Counted from the first letter of the stretch, positions 36,127 through 50,809 are shown. The stretch is 64,000 nucleotides of DNA from Bombus terrestris (GCF_910591885.1 NW_025963553.1:4836001-4900000), one strand, 5' to 3'. The notes: a model not told the origin generated them from the sequence alone. Program-made: numbers and translations.

Positions 36127-39100
36127 TTGTGATCGTTGCTCGCTCGCTCCGCTCGCTCGTAAAAACTTAGTCCAACCTCACATACGATCCGACACGTTCG
36201 CAAATTCGAAATAAGTTGCCTTCATATCGAATGACTAACGCAAGATGGATTGGGTTTAGGTTAGGCTACAGCTTTCGAGCGAGCGCAGCGAGCGAGAGAC
36301 GCGTAAAGGTGTGTCACAATCCAACGGTTTGGCACATACTGACATTGAAACATTCGCACCAGCCAGAGGAGCCGGAAGTATTTATCCTATTGCCTGCTGA
36401 CAAATGTTTACAGTTTGTGAATAGTTTCACATAAATAGTACTATTTCCACATACTACAGTGCAATGTGATGTCCGAAGTGGCTGACAAAATTAGGTACTA
36501 ACACGATATATATGCATATTGCAAGGTATATGTATACCTTGCAAATTGTGATCGTTGCTCGCTCGCTCCGCTCGCTCGTAAAAATTTAGTCCAACCTCAC
36601 ATCCGATCCGACACGTTCGCAAATTCGAAATAAGTCGCCACCATATCGAATAATGAACGCAAGATGGATTGGTTTTAGGTTACGCTATAGTTTTCGAGCG
36701 AGCGCAGCGAACGAGAGACGCGTAAAGGTGTGTCACAATCCAACGGTTTGGCACATACTGACATTGAAACATTCGCACCAGCCCGAGGAGCCGGAAGTCT
36801 TTATCATATTGCCTACTGACAAATGTTTACAGTTTGTGAATAGTTTCACATAAATAGTACTATTTCCACATACTACAGTGCAATGTGATGTCCGAAGTGG
36901 CTGACAAAATTAGGTACTAACACGATATATATGCATATTGCAAGGTATATGTATACCTTGCAAATTGTGATCGTTGCTCGCTCGCTCCGCTCGCTCGTAA
37001 AAATCTACTCCAACCTCACAACCGATCCGACACGTTCGCAAATTCGAAATATGTCGCCACCATATCGAATAATGAACGCAAGATGGATTTCTTTTAGGTT
37101 AGGCTATAGTTTTCGAGCGAGCGCAGCGAGCGAGAGACGCGTACAGGTGTGTCACAATCCAACGGTTTGGCACATATTGACATTGAAACATTCGCACCAG
37201 CCCGAGGAGCCGGAAGTCTTTATCGTATTGCCTACTGACAAATGTTTACAGTTTATGAATAGTATCACATAAATAGTACTATTTCCACATACTACAGTGC
37301 AATGTGATGTCCGAAGTGGCTGACAAAATTAGGTACTAACACGATATATATGCATATTGCAAGGTATAAGTATACCTTGCAAATTGTGATCGTTGCTCGC
37401 TCGCTCCGCTCGCTCGTAAAAATTTAGTCCAACCTCACATACGATCCGACACGTTCGCAAATTCGAAATAAGTTGCCTTCATATCGAATGACTAACGCAA
37501 GATGGATTGGGTTTAGGTTAGGCTACAGCTTTCGAGCGAGCGCAGCGAGCGAGAGACGCGTAAAGGTGTGTCACAGTCCAACGGTTTGGCACATACTGAC
37601 ATTGAAACATTCGCACCAGCCCGAGGAGCCGGATGTCTTTATCATATTGCCTGCTGACAAATGTTTACAGTTTGTGAATAGTTTCACATAAATAGTACTA
37701 CTTCCACATACTACAGGGCAATGTGATGTCCGAAGTGGCTGACGAAATTAGGTACTAACACGATATATATGCATATTGCAAGGTATATGTATACCTTGCA
37801 TATTGTGATCGTTGCTCGCTCGCTCCGCTCGCTCGTAAAAATTTAGTCCAACCTCACATCCGATCCGACACGTTCGCAAATTCGAAATAAGTCGCCTTCA
37901 TATCGAATGACTAACGCAAGAGGGATTGGTTTTAGGTTAGGCTATAGTTTTCGAGCGAGCGCAGCGAGCGAGAGACGCGTAAAGGTGTATCACAATCTAA
38001 CGGTTTGGCACATACGGACATTGAAACATTCGCACCAGCCAGAGGAGCCGGAAGTATTTATCCTATTGCCTGCTTACAAATGTTTACAGTTTGTGAATAG
38101 TTTCACATAAATAGTACTATTTCCACATACTACAGTGCAATGTGATGTCCGAAGTGGCTGACAAAATTCGGTACTAACACGATATATATGCATATTGCAA
38201 GGTATATGTATACCTTGCAAATTGTGATCGTTGCTCGCTCGCTCCGCTCGCTCGTAAAAATTTAGTCCAACCTCACATCCGATCCGACACGTTCGCAAAT
38301 TCGAAATAAGTCGCCACCATATCGAATAATGAACGCAAGATGGATTGGTTTTAGGTTACGCTATAGTTTTCGAGCGAGCGCAGCGAACGAGAGACGCGTA
38401 AAGGTGTGTCACAATCCAACGGTTTGGCACATACTGACATTGAAACATTCGCACCAGCCAGAGGAGCCGGAAGTATTTATCCTATTGCCTGCTGACAAAT
38501 GTTTACAGTTTGTGAATAGTTTCACATAAATAGTACTATTTCGACATACTACAGTGCAATGTGATGTCCGAAGTGGCTGACGAAATTAGGTACTAACACT
38601 ATATATATGCATATTGCAAGGTATATGTATACCTTGCATATTGTGATCGATGCTCGCTCGCTCCGCTCGCTCGTAAAAATTTAGTCCAACCTCACATCCG
38701 ATCCGACACGTTCGCAAATTCGAAATAAGTCGCCACCATATCGAATAATGAACGCAAGATGGATTGGTTTTAGGTTACGCTATAGTTTTCGAGCGAACGC
38801 AGCGAGCGAGAGACGCGTAAAGGTGTGTCACAATCCAACGGTTTGGCACATACTGACATTGAAACATTCGCACCAGCCCGAGGAGCCGGAAGTCTTTATC
38901 ATATTGCCTACTGACGAATGTTTACAGTTTGTGAATAGTTTCACATAAATAGTACTATTTCCACATACTACAGTGCAATGTGATGTCCGAAGTGGCTGAC
39001 AAAATTAGGTACTAACACGATATATATGCATATTGCAAGGTATATGTATACCTTGCAAATTGTGATCGTTGTTCGCTCGCTCCGCTCGCTCGTAAAAATT

Positions 39101-41157
39101 TAGTCCAACCTCACATCCGATCCGACACGTTCGCAAATTCGAAAAAAGTCGCCACCATATCGAATAATGAACGCAAGATGGATTGGTTTTAGGTTACGCT
39201 ATAGTTTTCGAGCGAGCGCAGCGAACGAGAGACGCGTAAAGGTGTGCCACAATCCAACGGTTTGGCACATACGGACATTGAAACATTCGCACCAGCCCGA
39301 GGAGCCGGAAGTCTTTATCCTATTGCCTGCTGACAATTGTTTACAGTTTGTGAATAGTTTCACATAAATAGTACTATTTCCACATACTACAGTCCAATGT
39401 GATGTCCGAAGTGGCTGACAAAATCAGGTACTAACACGAAATATATGCAAGGCAATATAAGGTATATGTATACCTTGCAAATTGTGATCATTGCTCGCTC
39501 GCTCCGCTCGCTCGTAAAAATTTAGTCCAACCTCACATACGATCCGACACGTTCGCAAATTCGAAATAAGTTGCCTTCATATCGAATGACTAACGGAAGA
39601 TGGATTGGGTTTAGGTTAGGCTACAGCTTTCGAGCGAGCGCAGCGAGCGAGAGACGCGTAAAGGTGTGTCACAATCCAACGGTTTGGCACATACTGACAT
39701 TGAAACATTCGCACCAGCCAGAGGAGCCGGAAGTATTTATCCTATTGCCTGCTGACAAATGTTTACAGTTTGTGAATAGTTTCACATAAATAGTACTATT
39801 TCCACATACTACAGTGCAATGTGATGTCCGAAGTGGCTGACAAAATTCGGTACTAACACGATATATATGCATATTGCAAGGTATATGTATACCTTGCAAA
39901 TTGTGATCGTTGCTCGCTCGCTCCGCTCGCTCGTAAAAATTTAGTCCAACCTCACATCCGATCCGACACGTTCGCAAATTCGAAATAAGTCGCCTTCATA
40001 TCGAATGACTAACGCAAGAGGGATTGGTTTTAGGTTAGGCTATAGTTTTCGAGCGAGCGCAGCGAGCGAGAGACGCGTAAAGGTGTATCACAATCTAACG
40101 GTTTGGCACATACGGACATTGAAACATTCGCACCAGCCAGAGGAGCCGGAAGTATTTATCCTATTGCCTGCTTACAAATGTTTACAGTTTGTGAATAGTT
40201 TCACATAAATAGTACTATTTCCACATACTACAGTCCAATGTGATGTCCGAAGTGGCTAACAAAATTAGGTACTAACACGATATATATGCATATTGCAAGG
40301 TATATGTATACCTTGCAAATTGTGATCGTTGCTCGCTCGCTCCGCTCGCTCGTAAAAATTTAGTCCAACCTCACATCCGATCCGACACGTTCGCAAATTC
40401 GAAATAAGTCGCCACCATATCGAATAATGAACACAAGATGGATTGGTTTTAGGTTACGCTATAGTTTTCGAGCGAGCGCAGCGAACGAGAGACGCGTAAA
40501 GGTGTGTCACAATCCAACGGTTTGGCACATACTGACATTGAAACATTCGCACCAGCCCGAGGAGCCGGATGTCTTTATCATATTGCCTGCTGACAAATGT
40601 TTACAGTCTGTGAATAGTTTCACATAAATAGTACTACTTCCACATACTACAGGGCAATGTGATGTCCGAAGTGGCTGACGAAATTAGGTACTAACACGAT
40701 ATATATGCATATTGCAAGGTATATGTATACCTTGCATATTGTGATCGTTGCTCGCTCGCTCCGCTCGCTCGTAAAAATTTAGTCCAACATCACCTCCGAT
40801 CCGACACGTTCGCAAATTCGAAATAAGTCGCCACCATATCGAATAATGAACGCAAGATGGATTGGTTTTAGGTTACGCTATAGTTTTCGAGCGAGCGCAG
40901 CGAACGAGAGACGCGTAAAGGTGTGTCACAATCCAACGGTTTGGCACATACGGACATTGAAACATTCGCACCAGCCCGAGGAGCCGGAAGTCTTTATCAT
41001 ATTGCCTACTGACAAATGTTTACAGTTTGTGAATAGTTTCACATAAATAGTACTATTTCCACATACTACAGGGCAATGTGATGTCCGAAGTGGCTGACGA
41101 AATTAGGTACTAACACTATATATATGCATATTGCAAGGTATATGTATACCTTGCATA
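36127..41157 (+). repeat. Heterogeneous zone of single, divergent or hybrid monomers
   Basis: Monomers start at 36127 (G), 36546 (P'), 36965 (divergent), 37384 (G/P hybrid), 37803 (Y), 38222 (K variant), 38641 (P), 39060 (N), 39482 (G), 39901 (Y), 40320 (P' hybrid) and 40739 (K/P hybrid). No multi-monomer period holds through it except that P-N-G-Y at 38641 mirrors 1-1679. New states appear here and dominate later: CAGGGCAATG, GCTGACGAAATT, CACTATATATATG and CCTTGCATATTG. It is therefore the boundary between the N-G-Y and P-L-Q domains. Confidence 0.85.
36965..37383 (+). repeat. Most divergent monomer in the window
   Basis: This 419-bp copy carries many changes seen nowhere else or rarely: AAAATCTACTCC, CTCACAACCG, GAAATATGTCGCC, GGATTTCTTTTAGG, GCGTACAGG, CATATTGACATT, TTATGAATAGTATCAC and GGTATAAGTATACC, which breaks the tail dyad. 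The AAG-to-ATG change at GAAATATGTCG and the loss of an upstream stop extend an open frame to 113 codons (36931-37272), but only by joining monomer tail and body; I do not regard it as a gene. It looks like an older copy that has escaped local homogenisation. Confidence 0.85.
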
Positions 41158-44100
41158 TTGTGATCGATGCTAGCTCGCTCCGCTCGCTCGTAAAAATTTA
41201 GTCCAACCTCACATCCGATCCGACACGTTCGCAAATTCGAAATAAGTCGCCACCATATCGAATAATGAACGCAAGATGGATTGGTTTTAGGTTACGCTAT
41301 AGTTTTCGAGCGAACGCAGCGAGCGAGAGACGCGTAAAGGTGTGTCACAATCCAACGGTTTGGCACATACTGACATTGAAACATTCGCACCAGCCCGAGG
41401 AGCCGGAAGTCTTTATCATATTGCCTACTGACAAATGTTTACAGTTTGTGAATAGTTTCACATAAATAGTACTATTTCCACATACTACAGTGCAATGTGA
41501 TGTCCGAAGTGGCTGACAAAATTAGGTACTAACACGATATATATGCATATTGCAAGGTATATGTATACCTTGCAAATTGTGATCGTTGCTCGCTCGCTCC
41601 GCTCGCTCGTAAAAATTTAGTCCAACCTCACATCCGATCCGACACGTTCGCAAATTCGAAATAAGTCGCCTTCATATCGAATGACTAACGCAAGAGGGAT
41701 TGGTATTAGGTTAGGCTATAGTTTTCGAGCGAGCGCAGCGAGCGAGAGACGCGTAAAGGTGTATCACAATCTAACGGTTTGGCTCATACGGACATTGAAA
41801 CATTCGCACCAGCCAGAGGAGCCGGAAGTACTTATCGTATTGCCTGCTGACAAATGTTTACAGTTTGTGAATAGTGTCACATAAATAGTACTATTTCCAC
41901 ATACTACAGTGCAATGTGATGTCCGAAGTGGCTGACAAAATTAGGTACTAACACGATATATATGCATATTGCAAAGTGTATGTATACCTTGCAAATTGTG
42001 ATCGTTGCTGGCTCGCTCCGCTCGCTCGTAAAAATTTAGTCCAACCTCACATCCGATCCGACACGTTCGCAGATTCGAAATAAGTCGCCACCATATCGAA
42101 TGACTAACGCAAGAGGGATTGGTTTTAGGTTAGGCTATAGTTTTCGAGCGAGCGCAGCGAACGAGAGACGCGTAAAGGTGTGTCACAATCCAACGGTTTG
42201 GCACATACGGACATTGAAACATTCGCTCCAGCCCGAGGAGCCGGAAGTCTTTATCCTATTGCCTGCTGACAAATGTTTACAGTTTGTGAATAGTTTCACA
42301 TAAATAGTACTATTTCCACATACTACAGTCCAATGTGATGTCCGAAGTGGCTGACAAAATTAGGTACTAACACGAAATATATGCAAGGCAATATAAGGTA
42401 TATGTATACCTTGCAAATTGTGATCGTTGCTCGCTCGCTCCGCTCGCTCGTAAAAATTTAGTCCAACCTCACATCCGATCCGACACGTTCGCAAATTCGA
42501 AATAAGTCGCCACCATATCGAATAATGAACGCAAGATGGATTGGTTTTAGGTTACGCTATAGTTTTCGAGCGAGCGCAGCGAGCGAGAGACGCGTAAAGG
42601 TGTGTCACAATCCAACGGTTTGGCACATACGGACATTGAAACATTCGCACCAGCCAGAGGAGCCGGAAGTACTTATCGTATTGCCTGCTGACAAATGTTT
42701 ACAGTTTGTGAATAGTTTCACATAAATAGTACTATTTCCACATACTACAGTGCAATGTGATGTCCGAAGTGGCTGACAAAATTAGGTACTAACACGATAT
42801 ATATGCATATTGCAAAGTGTATGTATACCTTGCAAATTGTGATCGTTGCTCGCTCGCTCCGCTCGCTCGTAAAAATTTAGTCCAACCTCACATCCGATCC
42901 GACACGTTCGCAAATTCGAAATAAGTCGCCACCATATCGAATAATGAACGCAAGATGGATTGGTTTTAGGTTACGCTATAGTTTTCGAGCGAACGCAGCG
43001 AGCGAGAGACGCGTAAAGGTGTGTCACAATCCAACGGTTTGGCACATACTGACATTGAAACATTCGCACCAGCCCGAGGAGCCGGAAGTCTTTATCATAT
43101 TGCCTACTGACAAATGTTTACAGTTTGTGAATAGTTTCACATAAATAGTACTATTTCCACATACTACAGTGCAATGTGATGTCCGAAGTGGCTGACAAAA
43201 TTAGGTACTAACACGATATATATGCATATTGCAAGGTATATGTATACCTTGCAAATTGTGATCGTTGCTCGCTCGCTCCGCTCGCTCGTAAAAATTTAGT
43301 CCAACCTCACATCCGATCCGACACGTTCGCAAATTCGAAATAAGTCGCCTTCATATCGAATGACTAACGCAAGAGGGATTGGTATTAGGTTAGGCTATAG
43401 TTTTCGAGCGAGCGCAGCGAGCGAGAGACGCGTAAAGGTGTATCACAATCTAACGGTTTGGCTCATACGGACATTGAAACATTCGCACCAGCCAGAGGAG
43501 CCGGAAGTACTTATCGTATTGCCTGCTGACAAATGTTTACAGTTTGTGAATAGTGTCACATAAATAGTACTATTTCCACATACTACAGTGCAATGTGATG
43601 TCCGAAGTGGCTGACAAAATTAGGTACTAACACGATATATATGCATATTGCAAAGTGTATGTATACCTTGCAAATTGTGATCGTTGCTGGCTCGCTCCGC
43701 TCGCTCGTAAAAATTTAGTCCAACCTCACATCCGATCCGACACGTTCGCAGATTCGAAATAAGTCGCCACCATATCGAATGACTAACGCAAGAGGGATTG
43801 GTTTTAGGTTAGGCTATAGTTTTCGAGCGAGCGCAGCGAACGAGAGACGCGTAAAGGTGTGTCACAATCCAACGGTTTGGCACATACGGACATTGAAACA
43901 TTCGCTCCAGCCCGAGGAGCCGGAAGTCTTTATCCTATTGCCTGCTGACAAATGTTTACAGTTTGTGAATAGTTTCACATAAATAGTACTATTTCCACAT
44001 ACTACAGTCCAATGTGATGTCCGAAGTGGCTGACAAAATTAGGTACTAACACGAAATATATGCAAGGCAATATAAGGTATATGTATACCTTGCAAATTGT

Positions 44101-44515
44101 GATCGTTGCTCGCTCGCTCCGCTCGCTCGTAAAAATTTAGTCCAACCTCACATCCGATCCGACACGTTCGCAAATTCGAAATAAGTCGCCACCATATCGA
44201 ATAATGAACGCAAGATGGATTGGTTTTATGTTACGCTATAGTTTTCGAGCGAGCGCAGCGAGCGAGAGACGCGTAAAGGTGTGTCACAATCCAACGGTTT
44301 GGCACATACGGACATTGAAACATTCGCACCAGCCCGAGGAGCCGGAAGTCTTTATCCTATTGCCTGCTGACAAATGTTTACAGTTTGTGAATAGTGTCAC
44401 ATAAATAGTACTATTTCCACATACTACAGTGCAATGTGATGTCCGAAGTGGCTGACGAAATTAGGTACTAACACTATATATATGCATATTGCAAGGTATA
44501 TGTATATCTTGCATA
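41158..44515 (+). repeat. Higher-order repeat: P-L-Q-K tetramer, two copies of 1679 bp
   Basis: Copy 1 starts at 41158 (P), 41577 (L), 41996 (Q, long), 42418 (K with an L-like 3' patch). Copy 2 starts at 42837, 43256, 43675 and 44097. L and Q look identical in the two copies, including GGTATTAGG, GGCTCATACGG, AATAGTGTCACAT, the AAAGTGTATG tail, TTGCTGGCTCG and CGCAGATTCG. The K copies differ: the first has GTACTTATCGTATTG, the second TTTTATGTTACG and AATAGTGTCACAT. This opens the P-L-Q domain. Confidence 0.87.
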
Positions 44516-47451
44516 TTGTGATCGATGCTCGCTCGCTCCGCTCGCTCGTAAAAATTTAGTCCAACCTCACATCCGATCCGACACGTTCGCAAATTCGAAA
44601 TAAGTCGCAACCATATCGAATAATGAACGCAAGATGGATTGGTTTTAGGTTACGCTATAGTTTTCGAGCGAACGCAGCGAGCGAGAGACGCGTAGAGGTG
44701 TGTCACAATCCAACGGATTGGCACATACTGACATTGAAACATTCGCACCAGCCCGAGGAGCCGGAAGTCTTTATCATATTGCCTACTGACAAATGTTTAC
44801 AGTTTGTGAATAGTTTCACATAAATAGTACTATTTCCACATACTACAGTGCAATGTGATGTCCGAAGTGGCTGACAAAATTAGGTACTAACACGATATAT
44901 ATGCATATTGCAAAGTGTATGTATACCTTGCAAATTGTGATCGTTGCTCGCTCGCTCCGCTCGCTCGTAAAAACTTAGTCCAACCTCACATCCGATCCGA
45001 CACGTTCGCAAATTCGAAATAAGTCGCCTTCATATCGAATGACTAACGCAAGAGGGATTGGTTTTAGGTTAGGCTATAGTTTTCGAGCGAGCGCAGCGAG
45101 CGAGAGACGCGTAAAGGTGTATCACAATCTAACGGTTTGGCACATACGGACATTGAAACTTTCGCACCAGCCAGAGGAGCCGGAAGTATTTATCCTATTG
45201 CCTGCTGACAAATGTTTACAGTTTGTGAATAGTTTCAGATAAATAGTACTATTTCCACATACTACAGTCCAATGTGATGTCCGAAGTGGCTAACAAAATT
45301 AGGTACTAACACGATATATATGCATATTGCAAGGTATATGTATACCTTGCAAATTGTGATCGTTGCTCGCTCGCTCCGCTCGCTCGTAAAAATTTAGTCC
45401 AACCTCACATCCGATCCGACACGTTCGCAAATTCGAAATAAGTCGCCACCATATCGAATAATGAACGCAAGATGGATTGGTTTTAGGTTACGCTATAGTT
45501 TTCGAGCGAGCGCAGCGAACGAGAGACGCGTAAAGGTGTGTCACAATCCAACGGTTTGGCACATACGGACATTGAAACATTCGCACCAGCCCGAGGAGCC
45601 GGAAGTCTTTATCCTATTGCCTGCTGACAAATGTTTACAGTTTGTGAATAGTTTCACATAAATAGTACTATTTCCACATACTACAGGGCAATGTGATGTC
45701 CGAAGTGGCTGACGAAATTAGGTACTAACACTATATATATGCATATTGCAAGGTATATGTATACCTTGCATATTGTGATCGTTGCTCGCTCGCTCCGCTC
45801 GCTCGTAAAAATTTAGTCCAACCTCACATCCGATCCGACACGTTCGCAAATTCGAAATAAGTCGCCACCATATCGAATAATGAACGCAAGATGGATTGGT
45901 TTTAGGTTACGCTATAGTTTTCGAGCGAGCGCAGCGAACGAGAGACGCGTAAAGGTGTGTCACAATCCAACGGTTTGGCACATACGGACATTGAAACATT
46001 CGCACCAGCCAGAGGAGCCGGAAGTACTTATCGTATTGCCTGCTGACAAATGTTTACAGTTTGTGAATAGTTTCACATAAATAGTACTATTTCCACATAC
46101 TACAGTGCAATGTGATGTCCGAAGTGGCTGACGAAATTAGGTACTAACACTATATATATGCATATTGCAAGGTATATGTATACCTTGCATATTGTGATCG
46201 ATGCTAGCTCGCTCCGCTCGCTCGTAAAAATTTAGTCCAACCTCACATCCGATCCGACACGTTCGCAAATTCGAAATAAGTCGCCACCATATCGAATAAT
46301 GAACGCAAGATGGATTGGTTTTAGGTTACGCTATAGTTTTCGAGCGAACGCAGCGAGCGAGAGACGCGTAAAGGTGTGTCACAATCCAACGGTTTGGCAC
46401 ATACTGACATTGAAACATTCGCACCAGCCCGAGGAGCCGGAAGTCTTTATCATATTGCCTACTGACAAATGTTTACAGTTTGTGAATAGTTTCACATAAA
46501 TAGTACTATTTCCACATACTACAGTGCAATGTGATGTCCGAAGTGGCTGACAAAATTAGGTACTAACACGATATATATGCATATTGCAAGGTATATGTAT
46601 ACCTTGCAAATTGTGATCGTTGCCTGCTCGCTCCGCTCGCTCGTAAAAATTTAGTCCAACCTCACATCCGATCCGACACGTTCGCAAATTCGAAATAAGT
46701 CGCCTTCATATCGAATGACTAACGCAAGAGGGATTGGTATTAGGTTAGGCTATAGTTTTCGAGCGAGCGCAGCGAGCGAGAGACGCGTAAAGGTGTATCA
46801 CAATCTAACGGTTTGGCTCATACGGACATTGAAACATTCGCACCAGCCAGAGGAGCCGGAAGTACTTATCGTATTGCCTGCTGACAAATGTTTACAGTTT
46901 GTGAATAGTGTCACATAAATAGTACTATTTCCACATACTACAGTGCAATGTGATGTCCGAAGTGGCTGACAAAATTAGGTACTAACACGATATATATGCA
47001 TATTGCAAAGTGTATGTATACCTTGCAAATTGTGATCGTTGCTCGCTCGCTCCGCTCGCTCGTAAAAATTTAGTCCAACCTCACATCCGATCCGACACGT
47101 TCGCAGATTCGAAATAAGTCGCCACCATATCGAATGACTAACGCAAGAGGGATTGGTTTTAGGTTAGGCTATAGTTTTCGAGCGAGCGCAGCGAACGAGA
47201 GACGCGTAAAGGTGTGTCACAATCCAACGGTTTGGCACATACGGACATTGAAACATTCGCTCCAGCCCGAGGAGCCGGAAGTCTTTATCCTATTGCCTGC
47301 TGACAAATGTTTACAGTTTGTGAATAGTTTCACATAAATAGTACTATTTCCACATACTACAGTCCAATGTGATGTCCGAAGTGGCTGACAAAATTAGGTA
47401 CTAACACGAAATATATGCAAGGCAATATAAGGTATATGTATACCTTGCAAA
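44516..47451 (+). repeat. P-D-K-K-P-L-Q heptamer, copy 1 (2936 bp)
   Basis: Monomers start at 44516 (P with CGTAGAGG and CGGATTGG), 44935 (D with GAAACTTTCG and TTTCAGATAAAT), 45354 (K), 45773 (K with GTACTTATCGTATTG), 46192 (P), 46611 (L) and 47030 (Q, long). The block recurs at 52070-55005 with the same rare states. With the preceding Q and K it forms a nine-monomer duplicated segment, 43675-47451 against 51229-55005, at an offset of 7554 bp. The copies of the preceding K differ (TTTTATGTTACG here only). Confidence 0.87.
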
Positions 47452-50400
47452 TTGTGATCGTTGCTCGCTCGCTCCGCTCGCTCGTAAAAATTTAGTCCAA
47501 CCTCACATCCGATCCGACACGTTCGCAAATTCGAAATAAGTCGCCACCATATCGAATAATGAACGCAAGATGGATTGGTTTTAGGTTACGCTATAGTTTT
47601 CGAGCGAGCGCAGCGAACGAGAGACGCGTAAAGGTGTGTCACAATCCAACGGTTTGGCACATACGGACATTGAAACATTCGCACCAGCCCGAGGAGCCGG
47701 AAGTCTTTATCCTATTGCCTGCTGACAAATGTTTACAGTTTGTGAATAGTTTCACATAAATAGTACTATTTCCACATACTACAGGGCAATGTGATGTCCG
47801 AAGTGGCTGACAAAATTAGGTACTAACACGAAATATATGCAAGGCAATATAAGGTATATGTATACCTTGCAAATTGTGATCGTTGCTCGCTCGCTCCGCT
47901 CGCTCGTAAAAATTTAGTCCAACCTCACATCCGATCCGACACGTTCGCAAATTCGAAATAAGTCGCCACCATATCGAATAATGAACGCAAGATGGATTGG
48001 TTTTAGGTTACGCTATAGTTTTCGAGCGAGCGCAGCGAACGAGAGACGCGTAAAGGTGTGTCACAATCCAACGGTTTGGCACATACGGACATTGAAACAT
48101 TCGCACCAGCCCGAGGAGCCGGAAGTCTTTATCCTATTGCCTGCTGACAAATGTTTACAGTTTGTGAATAGTTTCAGATAAATAGTACTATTTCCACATA
48201 CTACAGGGCAATGTGATGTCCGAAGTGACTGACGAAATTAGGTACTAACACTATATATATGCATATTGCAAGGTATATGTATACCTTGCAAATTGTGATC
48301 GTTGCTCGCTCGCTCCGCTCGCTCGTAAAAATTTAGTCCAACCTCACATCCGATCCGACACGTTCGCAAATTCGAAATAAGTCGCCACCATATCGAATAA
48401 TGAACGCCAGATGGATTGGTTTTAGGTTACGCTATAGTTTTCGAGCGAGCGCAGCGAACGAGAGACGCGTAAAGGTGTGTCACAATCCAACGGTTTGGCA
48501 GATACGGACATTGAAACATTCGCACCAGCCCGAGGAGCCGGAAGTCTTTATCCTATTGCCTGCTGACAAATGTTTACAGTTTGTGAATAGTTTCACATAA
48601 ATAGTACTATTTCCACATACTACAGTCCAATGTGATGTCCGAAGTGGCTAACAAAATTGGGTACTAACACGATATATATGCATATTGCAAGGTATATGTA
48701 TACCTTGCAAATTGTGATCGTTGCTCCCTCGCTCCGCTCGCTCGTAAAAATTTAGTCCAACCTCACATCCGATCCGACACGTTCGCAAATTCGAAATAAG
48801 TCGCCACCATATGGAATAATGAACGCAAGATGGATTGGTTTTAGGTTACGCTATAGTTTTCGAGCGAGCGCAGCGAACGAGAGACGCGTAAAGGTGTGTC
48901 ACAATCCAACGGTTTGGCACATACTGACATTGAAACATTCGCACCAGCCCGAGGAGCCGCAAGTCTTTATCATATTGCCTACTGACAAATGTTTACAGTT
49001 TGTGAATAGTTTCACATAAATAGTACTATTTCCACATACTACAGTGCAATGTGATGTCCGAAGTGGCTGACAAAATTAGGTACTAACACGATATATATGC
49101 ATATTGCAAGGTATATGTATACCTTGCAAATTGTGATCGTTGCTCGCTCGCTCCGCTCGCTCGTAAAAATTTAGTCCAACCTCACATCCGATCCGACACG
49201 TTCGCAAATTCGAAATAAGTCGCCACCATATCGAATAATGAACGCAAGAGGGATTGGTTTTATGTTACGCTATAGTTTTCGAGCGAGCGCAGCGAACGAG
49301 AGACGCGTAAAGGTGTGTCACAATCTAACGGTTTGGCACATACGGACATTGAAACATTCGCACCAGCCAGAGGAGCCGGAAGTATTTATCCTATTGGCTG
49401 CTGACAAATGTTTACAGTTTGTGAATAGTTTCACATAAATAGTACTATTTCCACATACTACAGTCCATTGTGATGTCCGAAGTGGCTAACAAAATTAGGT
49501 ACTAACACGATATATATGCATATTGCAAGGTATATGTATACCTTGCAAATTGTGATCGTTGCTCGCTCGCTCCGCTCGCTCGTAAAAATTTAGTCCAACC
49601 TCACATCCGATCCGACACGTTCGCAAATTCGAAATAAGTCGCCACCATATGGAATAATGAACGCAAGAGGGATTGGTTTTAGGTTAAGCTATAGTTTTCG
49701 AGCGAGCGCAGCGAACGAGAGACGCGTAAAGGTGTGTCACAATCCAACAGTTTGGCACATACGGACATTGAAACATTCGCACCAGCCCGAGGAGCCGGAA
49801 GTCTTTATCCTACTGCCTGCTGACAAATGTTTACAGTTTGTGAATAGTTTCACATAAATAGTACTATTTCCACATACTACAGTCCAATGTGATGTCCGAA
49901 GTGGCTGACAAAATTAGGTACTAACACGAAATATATGCAAGGCAATATAAGGTATATGTATACCTTGCAAATTGTGATCGTTGCTCGCTCGCTCCGCTCG
50001 CTCGTAAAAATTTAGTCCAACCTCACATCCGATCCGACACGTTCGCAAATTCGAAATAAGTCGCCACCATATCGAATAATGAACGCCAGATGGATTGGTT
50101 TTAGGTTACGCTATAGTTTTCGAGCGAGCGCAGCGAACGAGAGACGCGTAAAGGTGTGTCACAATCCAACGGTTTGGCAGATACGGACATTGAAACATTC
50201 GCACCAGCCCGAGGAGCCGGAAGTCTTTATCCTATTGCCTGCTGACAAATGTTTACAGTTTGTGAATAGTTTCACATAAATAGTACTATTTCCACATACT
50301 ACAGGGCAATGTGATGTCCGAAGTGGCTGACGAAATTAGGTACTAACACTATATATATGCATATTGCAAGGTATATGTATACCTTGCATATTGTGATCGA

Positions 50401-50809
50401 TGCTCGCTCGCTCCGCTCGCTCGTAAAAATTTAGTCCAACCTCACATCCGATCCGACACGTTCGCAAATTCGAAATAAGTCGCCACCATATGGAATAATG
50501 AACGCAAGAGGGATTGGTTTTAGGTTAGGCTATAGTTTTCGAGCGAGCGCAGCGAACGAGAGACGCGTAAAGGTGTGTCACAATCCAACAGTTTGGCACA
50601 TACGGACATTGAAACATTCGCACCAGCCCGAGGAGCCGGAAGTCTTTATCATATTGCCTACTGACAAATGTTTACAGTTTGTGAATAGTTTCACATAAAT
50701 AGTACTATTTCCACATACTACAGTGCAATGTGATGTCCGAAGTGGCTGACAAAATTAGGTACTAACACGATATATATGCATATTGCAAAGTGTATGTATA
50801 CCTTGCAAA
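46192..50809 (+). repeat. Eleven-monomer segment, copy 1 (4618 bp; duplicated 12169 bp downstream)
   Basis: Monomers start at 46192 (P), 46611 (L), 47030 (Q), 47452 (K, long), 47874 (K with TTTCAGATAAAT), 48293 (K with AACGCCAGATGG and GGCAGATACGG), 48712 (P' with TTGCTCCCTCG, ATATGGAATAATG and GCCGCAAG), 49131 (TTTTATGTTACG and TATTGGCTGC), 49550 (CCAACAGTTTGG and TACTGCCTG, long), 49972 (K with GCCAGATGG), 50391 (P'-like with CCAACAGTTTGG). All recur at 58361-62978, apart from scattered changes such as GGCAGATACGG, which is absent downstream. It overlaps the preceding heptamer by three monomers, so two duplications share the same P-L-Q. Confidence 0.87.
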
